A stretch of DNA of 64,000 bases, taken from assembly GCA_914767715.1 (NCBI GenBank), contig OU612067.1, forward strand, positions 3,966,001 to 4,030,000, given 5' to 3'. Source of the stretch: Membranipora membranacea (Eukaryota; Bryozoa; Gymnolaemata; Cheilostomatida; Membraniporidae). Positions 62,652 to 64,000 of the stretch are shown here, one piece after another. The notes below the pieces were generated by a model. The model saw only the letters and a list, made by a program, of their open reading frames with translations. It had not been told where the DNA came from and did not search any database. The position numbers and the translations under genes are program-made. Every line of letters begins with the position of its first letter. The stretch's first letter is position 1.

Positions 62652-64000
62652 GGACTGGATTGCTGTTACTACTAGCAAGGCAAAACACTTCTGTTAGCAT
62701 TATTAGTAGTGTTAATGTGTTGTGATAGCAGTGTTATCAAACTATCATTTATGTATTTAGAATGAAGATACATCTAGTAGTGATGATGACAACGGAAACA
62801 AGGCGACAGCTTGGTTACTCTTTACTGTTCAGAGTTTATGAATTACAGATGCTCAATTCGTTTTTTTTTTCAGCTGGCTTGTACCAAGCGGCTCAAGCTA
62901 ATGAAATAGAGAGCTTACTATTATATATTTGAAAACTCTGATGATGTGGCAAGAGAAGCACACTACCATCAAATACTATTCCAGGAAGACTTATGAAAGG
63001 TGAAGGATAGTTCAAAACCTTGAAAACTCTAGAGGAGTAAATAGTTTGCTGGAGGAGATGTTCACCATTTCACACACTCCTAAGACAGGTGACATCCAAG
63101 CCTTACTTCATTTAGACTCTCACCTCAGTACTGCTTGCCAAAAGTTAGTGCTAGCTAACATTAAGTCACCCATAAACTAGCTAAACTAAGCCAAATATTA
63201 CTCCTCTAGGGTAACTATAGGTTATTTCTGTAGTGTTATATCTATGTCAGCATCTATGTTTTATTTAAAGAAGAGTCTGCTTGTAAAATATGTGTAGGGT
63301 GATGTCATAGGTCTAAGCAGTTGACATCCATTACAAGAAAGCCATAACCCCCCTTCCTCCCCCCCCCCCGTGTTTATTTATCTACTTGCTTATAATACGA
63401 ATAACATATTCCTCCAACAGATTTGTTTTGCAGGCTTTTTAACTTAGCTGCTAGATGTGATGTGAGATAGAATAATTTTTTGTTCAAAGGTTGTTCTACC
63501 TCCTGCTGTTAACTTGAGTTGAGATCCAGTTATGCGATTATATTTCCACTCCTTAATCTTGAGTTTTATCATTCTTTCAGTGATACAGCGAAGGAGGAAG
63601 AACCACGCAAAAAGGCTTAAAATAACTATTCCGATCATAGATCATTGCCAAAGTCCAAGACTAAGAAGCGCCAAATTTAACATGATGACCAAGTACAAAA
63701 ATACTCTGCATGCATTTGTGTCAATGCATGTTTTCACATGAATTTTATATTCTTGATGTCCTTTGTTGCATGCCCACACGTTGACATAGGTCACATTGCA
63801 GGTATGTGTTTTACTGCTGTATATATTCATTTGATACAGGCTTGTACCAATATCTACTTTCCAATTGGTCAATGAAGAGGATTTGTACCTTGAATGTATT
63901 TATCAATACTGGTTTTCACAGCAGGAAATACTCCTTTTTTTTGCTTTCCTTCTTGTTTACCCAGGTCATATTATTGTTGGTATTCACTAATTGTATTTTT
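62652..64000. other. Right edge, no supported gene
   Basis: AT-rich DNA with a 12-C run (about 63358-63370). Several short open frames are present but none is recognised. Confidence 0.4.

Noticed and set aside
62431-62697. An 88-codon frame across the long hairpin
   Set aside because: The residues mirror the palindrome (one arm read twice in opposite sense), so the openness follows from the repeat.

Overview
The window is animal nuclear DNA: AT-rich, with short exons split by GT-AG introns, TATA-box promoters, AATAAA signals, tRNA-derived SINEs, several LINE types, a tyrosine-recombinase (Ngaro/DIRS-type) retroelement and many small DNA transposons. The CYP46A-type P450, the Ngaro-like element and the SINE types suggest a marine non-vertebrate metazoan (sponge, cnidarian, lophotrochozoan or invertebrate deuterostome). 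I cannot place it more precisely from sequence alone.

Layout. 0-9.8 kb is a transposon graveyard: a PIF/Harbinger fragment and a Ty3/Gypsy pol fragment (both minus), a 146-bp tandem duplication, an RTE-like LINE (minus), a broken CR1/Jockey-like LINE (plus) and a hAT-type MITE with a perfect 8-bp target duplication. 10.1-17.6 kb is one intact 11-exon cytochrome P450 gene on the minus strand (527 codons, CYP46A / cholesterol 24-hydroxylase-like). 18.2-61.3 kb is a tandem array of three secreted type-B carboxylesterase/cholinesterase-like genes on the plus strand, each with nine coding exons and a complete Ser-Glu-His triad. I joined the exons by hand, and all three reading frames and the P450 close exactly in phase (606, 586, 586 and 527 codons plus stop).

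Esterase genes 2 and 3 are a recent duplication: introns and flanks align almost base for base. Gene 3 therefore serves as an empty-site reference for gene 2. The comparison shows three insertions in gene 2: a 305-bp element with a 9-bp target duplication (intron 5), a 414-bp hAT-type element carrying a tRNA-like Pol III unit (intron 6), and a 9.8-kb block in intron 7 whose ends are inverted repeats and which contains the Ngaro-like element, a large inverted repeat and a LINE endonuclease relic. An older duplicated module (18.2-21.0 and 29.5-31.0 kb) precedes genes 1 and 2. A relic of a fourth esterase copy (last exon only) lies at 51.4 kb.

61.3-64 kb holds a CCAAT/TATA promoter-like cluster without a recognisable coding gene and a near-perfect hairpin with arms of about 59 bp. 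Together the P450 (membrane oxygenase) and the esterases (secreted hydrolases) could resemble a lipid or xenobiotic metabolism neighbourhood, but the order may be chance. No CRISPR, prokaryotic operon or other bacterial feature is present.
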